This document shows positions 57,003 through 64,000 of a stretch of DNA of 64,000 nt, in pieces. The stretch's first letter is position 1. Every line of letters begins with the position of its first letter. The stretch lies in assembly GCA_050157065.1 (NCBI GenBank), contig CP189573.1. One strand, given 5' to 3'. A program made the translations under genes and the position numbers. Source of the DNA: Avipropionibacterium sp050157065 (GTDB lineage: Bacteria > Actinomycetota > Actinomycetes > Propionibacteriales > Propionibacteriaceae). The notes under the pieces are model-generated. The model was not told where the DNA came from and searched no databases. It worked only from the letters and a program-made list of their open reading frames with translations.

Positions 57003-57860
57003 GTGCCTGCCTCAACGATCCGTGCGACCGGGGAACCCGCGCCCGGTTCCCGGGTGCAGGCACTGGAGCGTGGGCTGGAGATCCTCTCCATGCTGGTGGA
57101 GGCCGACGGCCCGCTGACCGGCGGGGTGCTGGCCGGGCGGATGGGGCTGCACGAGAGCTCGGTGTCGAGGATCCTCGCCACCCTCGTCCGGGCCGGCTAC
57201 GTCCGCCGGGTGCCCGGTGGCACGGTGCCCGACTTCGGGGTGCTGCGACTGGTCCGCGCCGCCCGATCGTTCCCGGTGATCACCGTCGCCCGTCCCGTCA
57301 TCGAGGAGATCGCCGCCGAACATCCGGAGCTCGGCGTCAACCTCTGTCTGCTCTTCCGCGACGAGCTGACCTACCTGGTGCGCAGCCGCGTCGGGACCGA
57401 GACCGTGACGAGCCACTCGTTCCCGATGCACCAGTCCTCGGCCGCGATGCGCTTCCTCGTCGACCTGCCCGACGACCGGGCCCACGCCATCCTCGCGCGT
57501 TCGCGCGAGGTGTACGGCTGGCAGGGCGGCCCCCGCCTTCCGGCCGACGAGACCGCAGCACTGACCTGGGCCCGCCGGCACCTCCGTCGGGGGGCATTGG
57601 TGCTCGAGGGCTGGATCGGCGACTCGGTGTCCGGCGCAACCCGGATCGCCGACTGGGAAGGCCATCCGCTGACGGTCGCGATGTCGGGCGAGGCCGGGCT
57701 GGACCACACCTTCCTGCGCACCGAGCTCGTCGCTGCCGCCAACCGCGTCGAAGCCGCCCTGGCAACGGCCGGACCCACCACACGACCGACCAACCGCACC
57801 TCAGCACGTACGACCGGGAAACACCCACACCAGGAGGAATCCGTCCATGCGCACCATTGA
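57003..57860 (+). CDS. IclR-family transcriptional regulator
   Basis: 285-aa regulator. The N-terminal winged helix-turn-helix is about 18-80 (VQALERGLEILSMLVEADGP, GVLAGRMGLHESSVSRILATLVRAGYVRR), followed by an IclR effector-binding GAF-like domain (about 95-265, VIEEIAAEHPELGVNLCLLFRDELTYLVRS, HQSSAAMRFLVDLPD). The C-terminal 30 residues are Thr-rich and disordered. GTG 57003 was chosen; the frame is open far upstream over the rmuC start. A palindrome lies just before it. The FAD oxidoreductase gene begins inside its last 14 bases, so this is likely its regulator. Confidence 0.92.
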   Translation: MPASTIRATGEPAPGSRVQALERGLEILSMLVEADGPLTGGVLAGRMGLHESSVSRILATLVRAGYVRRVPGGTVPDFGVLRLVRAARSFPVITVARPVIEEIAAEHPELGVNLCLLFRDELTYLVRSRVGTETVTSHSFPMHQSSAAMRFLVDLPDDRAHAILARSREVYGWQGGPRLPADETAALTWARRHLRRGALVLEGWIGDSVSGATRIADWEGHPLTVAMSGEAGLDHTFLRTELVAAANRVEAALATAGPTTRPTNRTSARTTGKHPHQEESVHAHH

Positions 57861-60123
57861 GTCCGAGGCCGACATCACCGTCATCGGTGGTGGCCTCGCC
57901 GGCATCTGCGCCGCGATCACCGCCGCCCGACAGGGCCACCGCGTGGCGTTGGTGCAGAACCGTCCCGTGCTGGGCGGCAACTCCTCGTCGGAGGTGCGCG
58001 TCTGGGTCTGCGGGGCGACCGCCCACGGTGCCCACCAGTGGGCCCGGGAGACCGGCGTGATGGGGGAGCTGTGGCTGGAGAACCAGTACCGCAACGCCGA
58101 GGGCAACCCCTACTACTGGGACCTGGTGCTGTTGGAGTGGGTCCGGGCCGAGCCCAACATCACGTTGTGGTTGAACACCGACGTCCGGCAGGTCGACGCC
58201 GACGACACCGACGCCGGTGGGCGCAGGATCAACTCCGTCACCGGCTGGCAGCTGGGCTCGGAGAAGGTGATCACCTTCCGCTCGGACGTCTTCATCGACT
58301 GCAGTGGTGATGGCCTGGTCGGGATGCTCGCCGGTGCCGAGCACATGGTCGGACGGGAGTCGTACGACACCTACCGCGAATCGTGGGCACCCGAGGTGCC
58401 GGACGGCAACACCCTCGGGTCGACGATTCTCTTCTACACCAAGGATGCCGGCGAACCGTCGCCGTTCATCCCACCCAGCTTCGCGGTCGACATCGCCCAG
58501 ACCTCCATCCCCGAGCACCGGGTGATCAACTCCCGCGCCAAGGGCTGTGCCTACTGGTGGATCGAATGGGGCGGCGAGCTCGACGTCGTCGACGACAACG
58601 AGCGGATCCGCGACGAACTGCAGGCCGTGGTGTACGGGATCTGGGACCACATCAAGAACTCCGGCGAGTTCACCGACGTCGAGAACCTCACCCTGGAATG
58701 GGTCGGCAGCGTTCCCGGCAAGCGGGAGTACCGCCGCTTCACCGGTGACTACGTGATGACCCAGCACGACATCCTCGACCAGACCGACCACGACGACGCC
58801 GTCACCTTCGGCGGCTGGTCGATCGACCTGCACCCACCGGGCGGGGTGTACGCCACCGAGCACGGCTCCAAGCACTGGTTCTCGCCCGGCACGTACGACA
58901 TCCCGTTGCGTTCGCTGTACTCCCGCAACGTGGAGAACATGTGGGTCGCCGGCCGCAACATCTCCGCCTCCCACGTCGCCTTCGGCAGTACCCGGGTGAT
59001 GGCCACCTGCGCCACCATCGGCGAGGCCGCCGGGCTCGGCGCGGCGACCGCACTGAGTGCCGGCATCACCCCGCGGGAGTTGGCCGGGGAACGTTTCGAG
59101 CTGATGCGCTACGCGATGATCCGCAACGACACGTCGGCCACCGCGGTCCGCAACGACGACCCCACCGACCTCGCCCGCACCGCGACGGTGACCGCCTCGT
59201 CGACCCGTACGGTGCTGGACGCCGACCCGTCGGGGGAGACCCTCGAGCTCACCACCGACCTGGCGTTGATCATGCCGGCCAGCCCGAGGCTGGGGCGGGT
59301 CGAACTGCTGCTCGACGTGCCCGAGGACATGGTGATCACGGTCCACGTCCACGATTCCGACTCGGCCCGCAACCACCTGCCCGCCGAACGGCGCCGAACC
59401 GTCGAGGTGCCGGTGTCCGCAGGCGACAAGCAGTGGGTCGCGGTCGACGTGGACACCGAGGCAGGCGAGTCCGGCAACCTGTTCCTGATCATCGAGGCCC
59501 ACCCCGGACTGCGTGCCTGGCTGGCCGATCGGCCGGTGCCCGGGGTGGTCGTGTTCACCCGCCGGGTGCTCGCCTCGGAGCAGGAGTGGAGTGAACAGTT
59601 CCGGGAGTGGAAGCCGATCCTGGAGCAGTCCGGTGCGGTGTTCCGGATGGTCGACCCGATCGACTCGTTCGCCCCCGAGCACGTGATCGGCGGTTACGCC
59701 AGGCCGTACGGGGGGCCGCAGATGTGGGCTTCGGCCGACCTGGGGACCGACCCCGTCCCGGAGCTGCAGCTGAGCTGGGACCACGCTGTCACGATCGGGG
59801 AACTGCAGCTGGTGCTGGACGACGACGTGCAGATCGACCTGATCAACCTGCACCACCACCGCACGCCGCACGAGGTGATGCCGACGCTCGTACGCGACTA
59901 CGACATCGAGGCGCGCATCGGCGAAGACTGGCACCCGGTGGTCGAGGTGCGCGGCAACCGGCACCGGCACAACCGCCATCGGTTGGCCGAGACGATCACC
60001 ACCGACGCCGTACGGCTTCGGGTGCACGCGACCAACGGCGCCGAGCACGCCCACGTCGCTGCCTTCCGTGCCTACGCTGCGGAAGCGGAAGCCGGTGTTG
60101 CGCCGGTCGCCGTGTCGGGGTGA
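57847..60123 (+). CDS. FAD-dependent oxidoreductase with C-terminal beta-sandwich
   Basis: 758-aa protein. The first 420 residues form an FAD_oxidored domain (dinucleotide motif VIGGGLAGICAAITAARQG at about 11-30, NRPVLGGNSSSEVRVW, DVFIDCSGDGLVGMLAGAEH, NMWVAGRNISASHVAFGSTRVMATCATIGEAAG). This family occurs with sugar-degradation loci and in proteins loosely annotated xanthan lyase. The C-terminal part (about 440-750) contains discoidin-like beta-sandwich stretches (LARTATVTASSTRTVLDAD, ELQLSWDHAVTIGELQLVLDDDVQIDL). No signal peptide, so cytosolic. CAGGAGG precedes the ATG. The substrate is unknown; IclR control suggests an aromatic or sugar-derived compound. Confidence 0.86.
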   Translation: MRTIESEADITVIGGGLAGICAAITAARQGHRVALVQNRPVLGGNSSSEVRVWVCGATAHGAHQWARETGVMGELWLENQYRNAEGNPYYWDLVLLEWVRAEPNITLWLNTDVRQVDADDTDAGGRRINSVTGWQLGSEKVITFRSDVFIDCSGDGLVGMLAGAEHMVGRESYDTYRESWAPEVPDGNTLGSTILFYTKDAGEPSPFIPPSFAVDIAQTSIPEHRVINSRAKGCAYWWIEWGGELDVVDDNERIRDELQAVVYGIWDHIKNSGEFTDVENLTLEWVGSVPGKREYRRFTGDYVMTQHDILDQTDHDDAVTFGGWSIDLHPPGGVYATEHGSKHWFSPGTYDIPLRSLYSRNVENMWVAGRNISASHVAFGSTRVMATCATIGEAAGLGAATALSAGITPRELAGERFELMRYAMIRNDTSATAVRNDDPTDLARTATVTASSTRTVLDADPSGETLELTTDLALIMPASPRLGRVELLLDVPEDMVITVHVHDSDSARNHLPAERRRTVEVPVSAGDKQWVAVDVDTEAGESGNLFLIIEAHPGLRAWLADRPVPGVVVFTRRVLASEQEWSEQFREWKPILEQSGAVFRMVDPIDSFAPEHVIGGYARPYGGPQMWASADLGTDPVPELQLSWDHAVTIGELQLVLDDDVQIDLINLHHHRTPHEVMPTLVRDYDIEARIGEDWHPVVEVRGNRHRHNRHRLAETITTDAVRLRVHATNGAEHAHVAAFRAYAAEAEAGVAPVAVSG

Positions 60124-60135
60124 TTGACTGGCCCC

Positions 60136-61407
60136 ATGTCAACGCCTGCCAGAACTCATGTTGCTGACCTGATCGACTTCGTTGCGGCATCGCCGTCGTC
60201 GTACCACGCCGCAGCCGAGGGAGCTCGCCGGTTGGTCGCGGCCGGGTTCACCGAGCAGTCGGAGGCCGAGCCGTTCTCCGGTGAGCCCGGCGGACACTTC
60301 GTGATTCGCGACGGATCCCTTGTGGCGTGGCGAATCCCGACGACGGCGTCGCCGGAGGACCGCTTCATGATCGTCGGTACGCACACCGACTCGCCGTCGT
60401 TCAAGCTGAAGCCCGATCCGGCGGCGGCGGCACAGGGCTGGCGGCAGGTTGCGGTGGAGGTGTACGGCGGCCCGCTGCTCAACTCGTGGCTGGATCGTGA
60501 GTTGGGGCTGGCGGGTCGACTGGTGACCGCCGACGGGGTCTCCCACCTGGTGCGGACGGGGCCGATCATGCGGATCCCGCAGTTGGCGATCCACCTCGAC
60601 CGGGGAGTCAACGACAACGGGTTGACGCTGTCGAAGCAGGCCCACACCCAACCGGTGTGGGGGCTCGCCGCCGGGGTGGACGTGCTGACCCACCTCGCGA
60701 GCACCGCAGAGACATCCCTGGGTGACGTTCTGGGTCACGACGTGGTCGCCTACGACACCCAACCGGGGCAGGTGTTCGGCGGTGCCGACGAGTTCTTGGC
60801 GTGTGGTCGGCTCGACAACCTGAGCAGCGTCCACGCCGGCCTGGTCGCGTTGATCAACGCCGTCGACTCCGAGTCGATCACGGTGCTGGCAGCCTTCGAC
60901 CACGAGGAGATCGGCTCGGGCAGTCGCTCCGGGGCTGCCGGTCCGATCCTGGAGGACGTACTCAATCGCATCGCGACCTCGGTGGGGGCGACCGCTGAGC
61001 AGTACCGCCAGATGCTCGCGCGCTCGTTCTGCGTGTCCGCCGACACCGGTCACGCGGTTCACCCCAACTACGCCGGTCACCACGACCCGACGCACCATCC
61101 GCTGCCCAACCGTGGCCCGCTGCTCAAGCTCAACGCCAACCAGCGCTACGCCACGGACGCGGTCGGAACGGCACTGTGGCGTCGGGCCTGCCGGGCGGTC
61201 GGGGTGGAGACCCAGCCGTTCGTCTCCAACAACGACATGCCGTGCGGGTCGACCATCGGCCCACTGACCGCGACCCGGTTGGGGATCACCACCGTGGACG
61301 TGGGGATCGCGTTGCTGTCGATGCACTCGGCACGGGAGCTGGCCGGGGCGGACGATCCGTACCAGCTGTCGCGTGCGTTGGAGGCCAGCTACCACCTGGT
61401 GCCGTGA
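60136..61407 (+). CDS. M18-family aminopeptidase
   Basis: 423-aa binuclear zinc aminopeptidase of family M18, cutting N-terminal residues (often Asp/Glu) from peptides. The metal and catalytic motifs are in order: GTHTDSPSFKLKPDP, WLDRELGLAGRL, FDHEEIGSGSRSGA, SADTGHAVHPNYAGHHDPTHHP and VSNNDMPCGSTIGP, with DVGIALLSMHSARELAG holding the last His ligand. Length is typical. It follows the FAD oxidoreductase by 12 bases on the same strand, but the function seems unrelated. Confidence 0.95.
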   Translation: MSTPARTHVADLIDFVAASPSSYHAAAEGARRLVAAGFTEQSEAEPFSGEPGGHFVIRDGSLVAWRIPTTASPEDRFMIVGTHTDSPSFKLKPDPAAAAQGWRQVAVEVYGGPLLNSWLDRELGLAGRLVTADGVSHLVRTGPIMRIPQLAIHLDRGVNDNGLTLSKQAHTQPVWGLAAGVDVLTHLASTAETSLGDVLGHDVVAYDTQPGQVFGGADEFLACGRLDNLSSVHAGLVALINAVDSESITVLAAFDHEEIGSGSRSGAAGPILEDVLNRIATSVGATAEQYRQMLARSFCVSADTGHAVHPNYAGHHDPTHHPLPNRGPLLKLNANQRYATDAVGTALWRRACRAVGVETQPFVSNNDMPCGSTIGPLTATRLGITTVDVGIALLSMHSARELAGADDPYQLSRALEASYHLVP

Positions 61408-61494
61408 CCCGACCGTGGTCACCCCGTGGTGGTGCCGCCACCGCGGCCATGGGCTTAGGGTTGGTGCTGTACACCCAAGCCTGAGGAGGCCCGT

Positions 61495-62049
61495 ATGAAG
61501 ATCGGCATCATCATCGGCAGCACTCGGCCGGAGCGTCGAGGCGCCGCCGTCGGACAGTGGGTCCACGAGATCGCGAGCGCCCGCGACGACGCCGAGTACG
61601 AGCTGGTCGACCTCGAGTCGTTCCAGTTGGAGCTGTTGGACGAGCCGATCGTGCCGGGTGCGGCCAACCGGCAGTACGAGAGCCCGCAGACCACCGCGTG
61701 GAGCAAGAAGATCGACGCCCTCGACGCCTTCGTGTTCGTCACCCCGGAGTACAACCACGGTGTGCCGGCGGCGCTGAAGAACGCAGTCGACGTCATCTAT
61801 CCGGAGTGGAACAACAAGGCGATCACGTACGTGTCCTACGGAGCCGACAAGGGGGTGCGCGCCGTCGAGCAGTGGCGGACGATCACCGCGAACGCCCTGC
61901 TGTACTCGACGCGAGCGCAGGTGTCGATGTCCACCTTCGACGACTGGTCTGACGGGGTGTTCGACCCGGACGCGATGTACGTCGACGCCCTGAACGGTGC
62001 CCTTGATCAACTGGTCGCCCTGGCCGGGGCCGTGAAGACCCTCCGTTGA
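61495..62049 (+). CDS. NADPH-dependent FMN reductase family protein
   Basis: 184-aa flavodoxin-like quinone/FMN reductase. The phosphate-binding loop is IIIGSTRPERRGAAVGQWV; the flavin-stacking motif VFVTPEYNHGVPAALKNAVDVIYPEW is the signature of the YieF/ChrR group. The soluble dimeric enzyme would reduce quinones, FMN or xenobiotics. GAGGAGG at 61482-61488 is a strong ribosome-binding site. The acetyltransferase gene follows by 31 bases and may be co-transcribed. Confidence 0.94.
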   Translation: MKIGIIIGSTRPERRGAAVGQWVHEIASARDDAEYELVDLESFQLELLDEPIVPGAANRQYESPQTTAWSKKIDALDAFVFVTPEYNHGVPAALKNAVDVIYPEWNNKAITYVSYGADKGVRAVEQWRTITANALLYSTRAQVSMSTFDDWSDGVFDPDAMYVDALNGALDQLVALAGAVKTLR

Positions 62050-62080
62050 TCGACCGCCCAACCGCGAAGGAGCCCGCACC

Positions 62081-62449
62081 ATGTCCGATGATCAGGCGCC
62101 CACGCCCGACCTCGACCACCCGCGGGTGAGTCGCGGTACCGAACCCCGCTTCGAGATCCACGTCGACGACTCGGGCACCCCGGTCGGGTTCGCCGACTTC
62201 GTCGACGTCACGTCGGCCGACGGTACGCAGGAACGGATCTTCCCGCACACCGAGGTGGACGAGGCGTACGGAGGCAGGGGCCTGGCCTCGACGCTGGTCC
62301 GGGCTGCCCTCGACGCGACCGTCGCCGAGGGGCGCAAGATCGTGGCGGTCTGCTCATACGTGAAGCGTTGGGTCGAGCGACACGAGGAGTACCAGCAGCA
62401 CCTGGTCGACACCCGACCGGATCACCTGGAGGCTGTGGATCAGGGCTGA
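62081..62449 (+). CDS. Small GNAT-type acetyltransferase (YjdJ/NATD1 family)
   Basis: 122-aa protein of the short GNAT family (YjdJ, human NATD1). The fold markers are RFEIHVDDSGTPVGFADFV, the acidic FPHTEVDEAYGGRGLASTLVRAALDATVAEG carrying the acetyl-CoA-binding loop (GGRGLAS), and IVAVCSYVKRWVERHEEYQ with the conserved Cys in CSYV. The substrate is unknown. AAGGAG lies 10 bases before the ATG. It follows the FMN reductase gene by 31 bases. Confidence 0.93.
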   Translation: MSDDQAPTPDLDHPRVSRGTEPRFEIHVDDSGTPVGFADFVDVTSADGTQERIFPHTEVDEAYGGRGLASTLVRAALDATVAEGRKIVAVCSYVKRWVERHEEYQQHLVDTRPDHLEAVDQG

Positions 62450-62523
62450 CCCGGTAGGCCACGGTCCCTGGGTTCAGGCACCTCAGCCACGGTGCTCCGG
62501 CGCGTTGTCGATGACCTCTCGGG

Positions 62524-63069
62524 TCACGCGGGGCAGCTGGCGGTGACCTCGACGTTCGCCTGCTTCATCCCGTCCTTGGCGTTGCTCCCGGTCCCGGTGA
62601 TGGTCCAGGTGCCATCGGCCTCGGATGCGGTCAGGCCGTCGCCGTTCAGGATGGCGCTGTTCGGGGCGTTGAGCAGGAACTGCTCGATGTTGCCGCTGGA
62701 CAGCCGCATCACCAGGGAGGTGCCGCTGGTGTCCGGGGTGACGAACGTGGTGACCCCAGCCGTGACGTTGCAGCCGACCGTGATGTCACTGAAGTCGATC
62801 GCCTCGCCGCCGACGGTGACGCTCACCTCGGCCGGCTTGAACCCGGCCGGCAGTCCCTCGCCACCCGATTCCGTACCCGAGCCGGTGCTCGACTCACTCG
62901 TCGATGGCGCCGTCGACGCCTCGGTCGAGGCCGACGAGGCCGGGGCCGAGCTGGCCGGTCCATGCGAGACGGTCGACGGAGCGGATTCGCTCGGGCCGGA
63001 ATCCCCGGAACAGGCGGCAAGGCCAGCGGTCAGGACGAGGGCGATTCCGGCGAACAGGGTGCGACGCAT
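62524..63069 (-). CDS. LpqH-like surface lipoprotein
   Basis: 181-aa lipoprotein. Signal peptide and lipobox are LFAGIALVLTAGLAACSGDS (Cys about 20), then a Ser/Thr/Ala-rich linker (about 25-70) and a C-terminal domain with KPAEVSVTVGGEAIDFSDITVGCNVTAG and EADGTWTITGTGSNAKD, ending VTASC. The pattern of two Cys and the ITGTG strand recalls the mycobacterial 19-kDa antigen LpqH. Such proteins sit in the outer face of the membrane; the role is structural or unknown. AGGAGAT precedes ATG 63069. The gap of 74 bases from the acetyltransferase gene is convergent. Confidence 0.82.
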   Translation of the reverse strand: MRRTLFAGIALVLTAGLAACSGDSGPSESAPSTVSHGPASSAPASSASTEASTAPSTSESSTGSGTESGGEGLPAGFKPAEVSVTVGGEAIDFSDITVGCNVTAGVTTFVTPDTSGTSLVMRLSSGNIEQFLLNAPNSAILNGDGLTASEADGTWTITGTGSNAKDGMKQANVEVTASCPA

Positions 63070-63239
63070 CAGGTGATCTCCTGAGTGAATGGTGATGGTG
63101 GGAGCCGCACGCACGTGGGGCAGCAAGGCGAAATTTTACCGCTCGTCCGGTCCACTCCGGACTGCCAGCGCCCGGCACGTCGTTCACTGCCAGCTGCGAC
63201 GCGGATCCTCTCGGTTCGCCGCCACCACCGCCTGCCACG

Positions 63240-63245
63240 TAGGGT
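63240..63245 (+). promoter_or_regulatory. Leaderless -10 box (TAGGGT) of ychF
   Basis: TAGGGT ends 8 bases before the GTG at 63254, one base more than the other leaderless sites. The gap from 63070 to 63253 holds nothing else that I can identify. Confidence 0.45.
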
Positions 63246-63253
63246 TGGCCGAT

Positions 63254-64000
63254 GTGGCGCTCACCATCGGTATCGTCGGCCTGCCCAACGCCGGCAAGTC
63301 GACCCTGTTCAATGCTCTGACCCGCAACGACGTGCTCGCGGCGAACTACCCGTTCGCGACGATCGAGCCGAACGTCGGGGTGGTCGGGGTGCCTGACCCG
63401 CGACTGCCCGTACTGGCCGAGATCTTCAGCAGCGAACGGATCGTGCCGGCCACGGTCAGCTTCGTCGACATCGCGGGCATCGTGAAGGGCGCGAGTCAGG
63501 GCGAGGGGATGGGCAACGCCTTCTTGTCCCACATTCGCGAGGCGGACGCGATCTGTCAGGTCACCCGGGTGTTCGACGATCCGGACGTGACACACGTCGA
63601 CGGGGGAGTGAACCCCGCCAGCGACATGGAGACGATCAGCACGGAGTTGATCCTGGCCGACCTGCAGACGATCGAGAAGGCGCTACCCCGGTTGGAGAAG
63701 GAAGCCCGCATCAACAAGGACAAGCAGGCCGGCGTCGAGGCCGTCAAGCAGGCCCAGTCGGTGCTGGAGTCCGGCAAGGGCGTGTTCGCCGCGGGGCTCG
63801 ATCGCGAGCCGCTGCGCGAGCTGTTCCTGCTGACCGCCAAGCCGTTCCTGTACGTGTTCAACTGCGACTCCGACGAGCTCGCCGACGACGACCTCAAGCA
63901 GCGGATGCGTGACCTGGTCGCACCGGCCGAAGCCATCTTCCTCGACGCCAAGATCGAGTCGGAGCTGTCGGAGATGGAACCCGACGACGCAGCCGAGTTC
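63254..64000 (+). CDS. ychF: Redox-regulated ATPase YchF (3' end cut by window)
   Basis: OBG-family ATPase (YchF/OLA1) that binds ribosomes and hydrolyses ATP rather than GTP. Only the first 249 codons are present; the family is about 360 aa long. P-loop GLPNAGKSTLFNALTRN, then SFVDIAGIVKGASQGEGMGNAFLSHIREADAI (switch region), and the inserted coiled coil ETISTELILADLQTIEKALPRLEKEA. The GTG start gives MALTIGIVGLPN, the universal N-terminus; an ATG two bases upstream is out of frame. Confidence 0.96.
   Translation, partial: MALTIGIVGLPNAGKSTLFNALTRNDVLAANYPFATIEPNVGVVGVPDPRLPVLAEIFSSERIVPATVSFVDIAGIVKGASQGEGMGNAFLSHIREADAICQVTRVFDDPDVTHVDGGVNPASDMETISTELILADLQTIEKALPRLEKEARINKDKQAGVEAVKQAQSVLESGKGVFAAGLDREPLRELFLLTAKPFLYVFNCDSDELADDDLKQRMRDLVAPAEAIFLDAKIESELSEMEPDDAAEF

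Noticed and set aside
57337..60054. 905-codon open frame on the minus strand
   Set aside because: It is antisense to the IclR and FAD oxidoreductase genes and has only low-complexity Val/Gly/Asp/His composition.
57847..60123. Xanthan lyase
   Set aside because: Family members are sometimes labelled so, but the sequence shows an FAD-binding oxidoreductase and no polysaccharide lyase fold or signal peptide.
60139..62082. 647-codon open frame on the minus strand
   Set aside because: It spans three good plus-strand genes (M18 peptidase, FMN reductase and the gap) and carries no motif.
1..64000. tRNA, rRNA, tmRNA and insertion sequences
   Set aside because: I looked for cloverleaf-type T-loops, rRNA cores, transposase DDE patterns and integrases in the reading frames and found none that I could support.

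Overview
The window is about 64 kb of high-GC, gene-dense DNA from a Gram-positive actinobacterium. The evidence is strongly GC-biased codons, many GTG starts, 1-4 base start/stop overlaps, leaderless promoters, a fumC/DUF4245 pair, an HlyIII gene divergent from a Z-isoprenyl diphosphate synthase, an LpqH-like lipoprotein, and WXG-type and YbaB-like proteins. The wealth of sugar genes (GH35, several Gfo/Idh/MocA proteins, two CUT1-type importers) and the dispersed GTCGAGCTTGTCGAGAC repeat would suit the Propionibacteriaceae (Microlunatus-like), but this is inference. No rRNA, tRNA, CRISPR array, transposase or integrase was seen.

Layout. 1-12.5 kb: a truncated GH35 beta-galactosidase, a NarL-type two-component pair, an acyltransferase, a DUF255 protein, a DHFR-like reductase, Gfo/Idh/MocA proteins, an SGNH hydrolase and HlyIII. 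12.6-16 kb: cis-isoprenyl diphosphate synthase, a PIN-PhoH ATPase behind a 355-nt structured-looking leader, and a secreted transglycosylase-like protein. 16-18.9 kb: a two-gene D-amino-acid operon. 18.9-35.9 kb: a catabolic island. On the plus strand, under a LacI regulator with a perfect 20-bp operator, lie an SDR, a CaiB-type CoA-transferase, an enoyl-CoA hydratase, a solute-binding-like protein without a signal peptide, a lipoprotein SBP, two permeases and a mutarotase-like protein. Convergent to it on the minus strand lie a 1113-aa heparinase-type polysaccharide lyase, a DeoR/LacI hybrid regulator and a second SBP-permease-permease set. Neither importer has its own ATPase. The island looks less GC-extreme than its flanks and its genes mostly use Shine-Dalgarno starts.

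36-44.2 kb: nhaA with a leader that resembles a lithium/sodium-responsive nhaA RNA, an ABC-2 exporter, fumC, DUF4245 and two coupled Gfo/Idh/MocA dehydrogenases. 44.4-47.2 kb: a coupled trio (small helical protein, WXG protein with a Gly/Ser tail, YbaB-like protein with an Asp/His/Gly repeat) that looks like ESX/type VII accessory or substrate genes. 47.2-53.3 kb: xseAB, three coupled membrane-anchored proteins of unknown function, a multi-pass membrane protein, a DinB protein and a methyltransferase. 53.4-64 kb: ispH, an Asp/Glu racemase, rmuC, an IclR regulator coupled to a large FAD oxidoreductase, an M18 aminopeptidase, an FMN reductase, a small acetyltransferase, an LpqH-like lipoprotein and a truncated ychF.

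A recurrent signal is a TANNNT hexamer 6-8 bases before a start codon with no Shine-Dalgarno sequence, consistent with leaderless transcription; it helped decide several starts.
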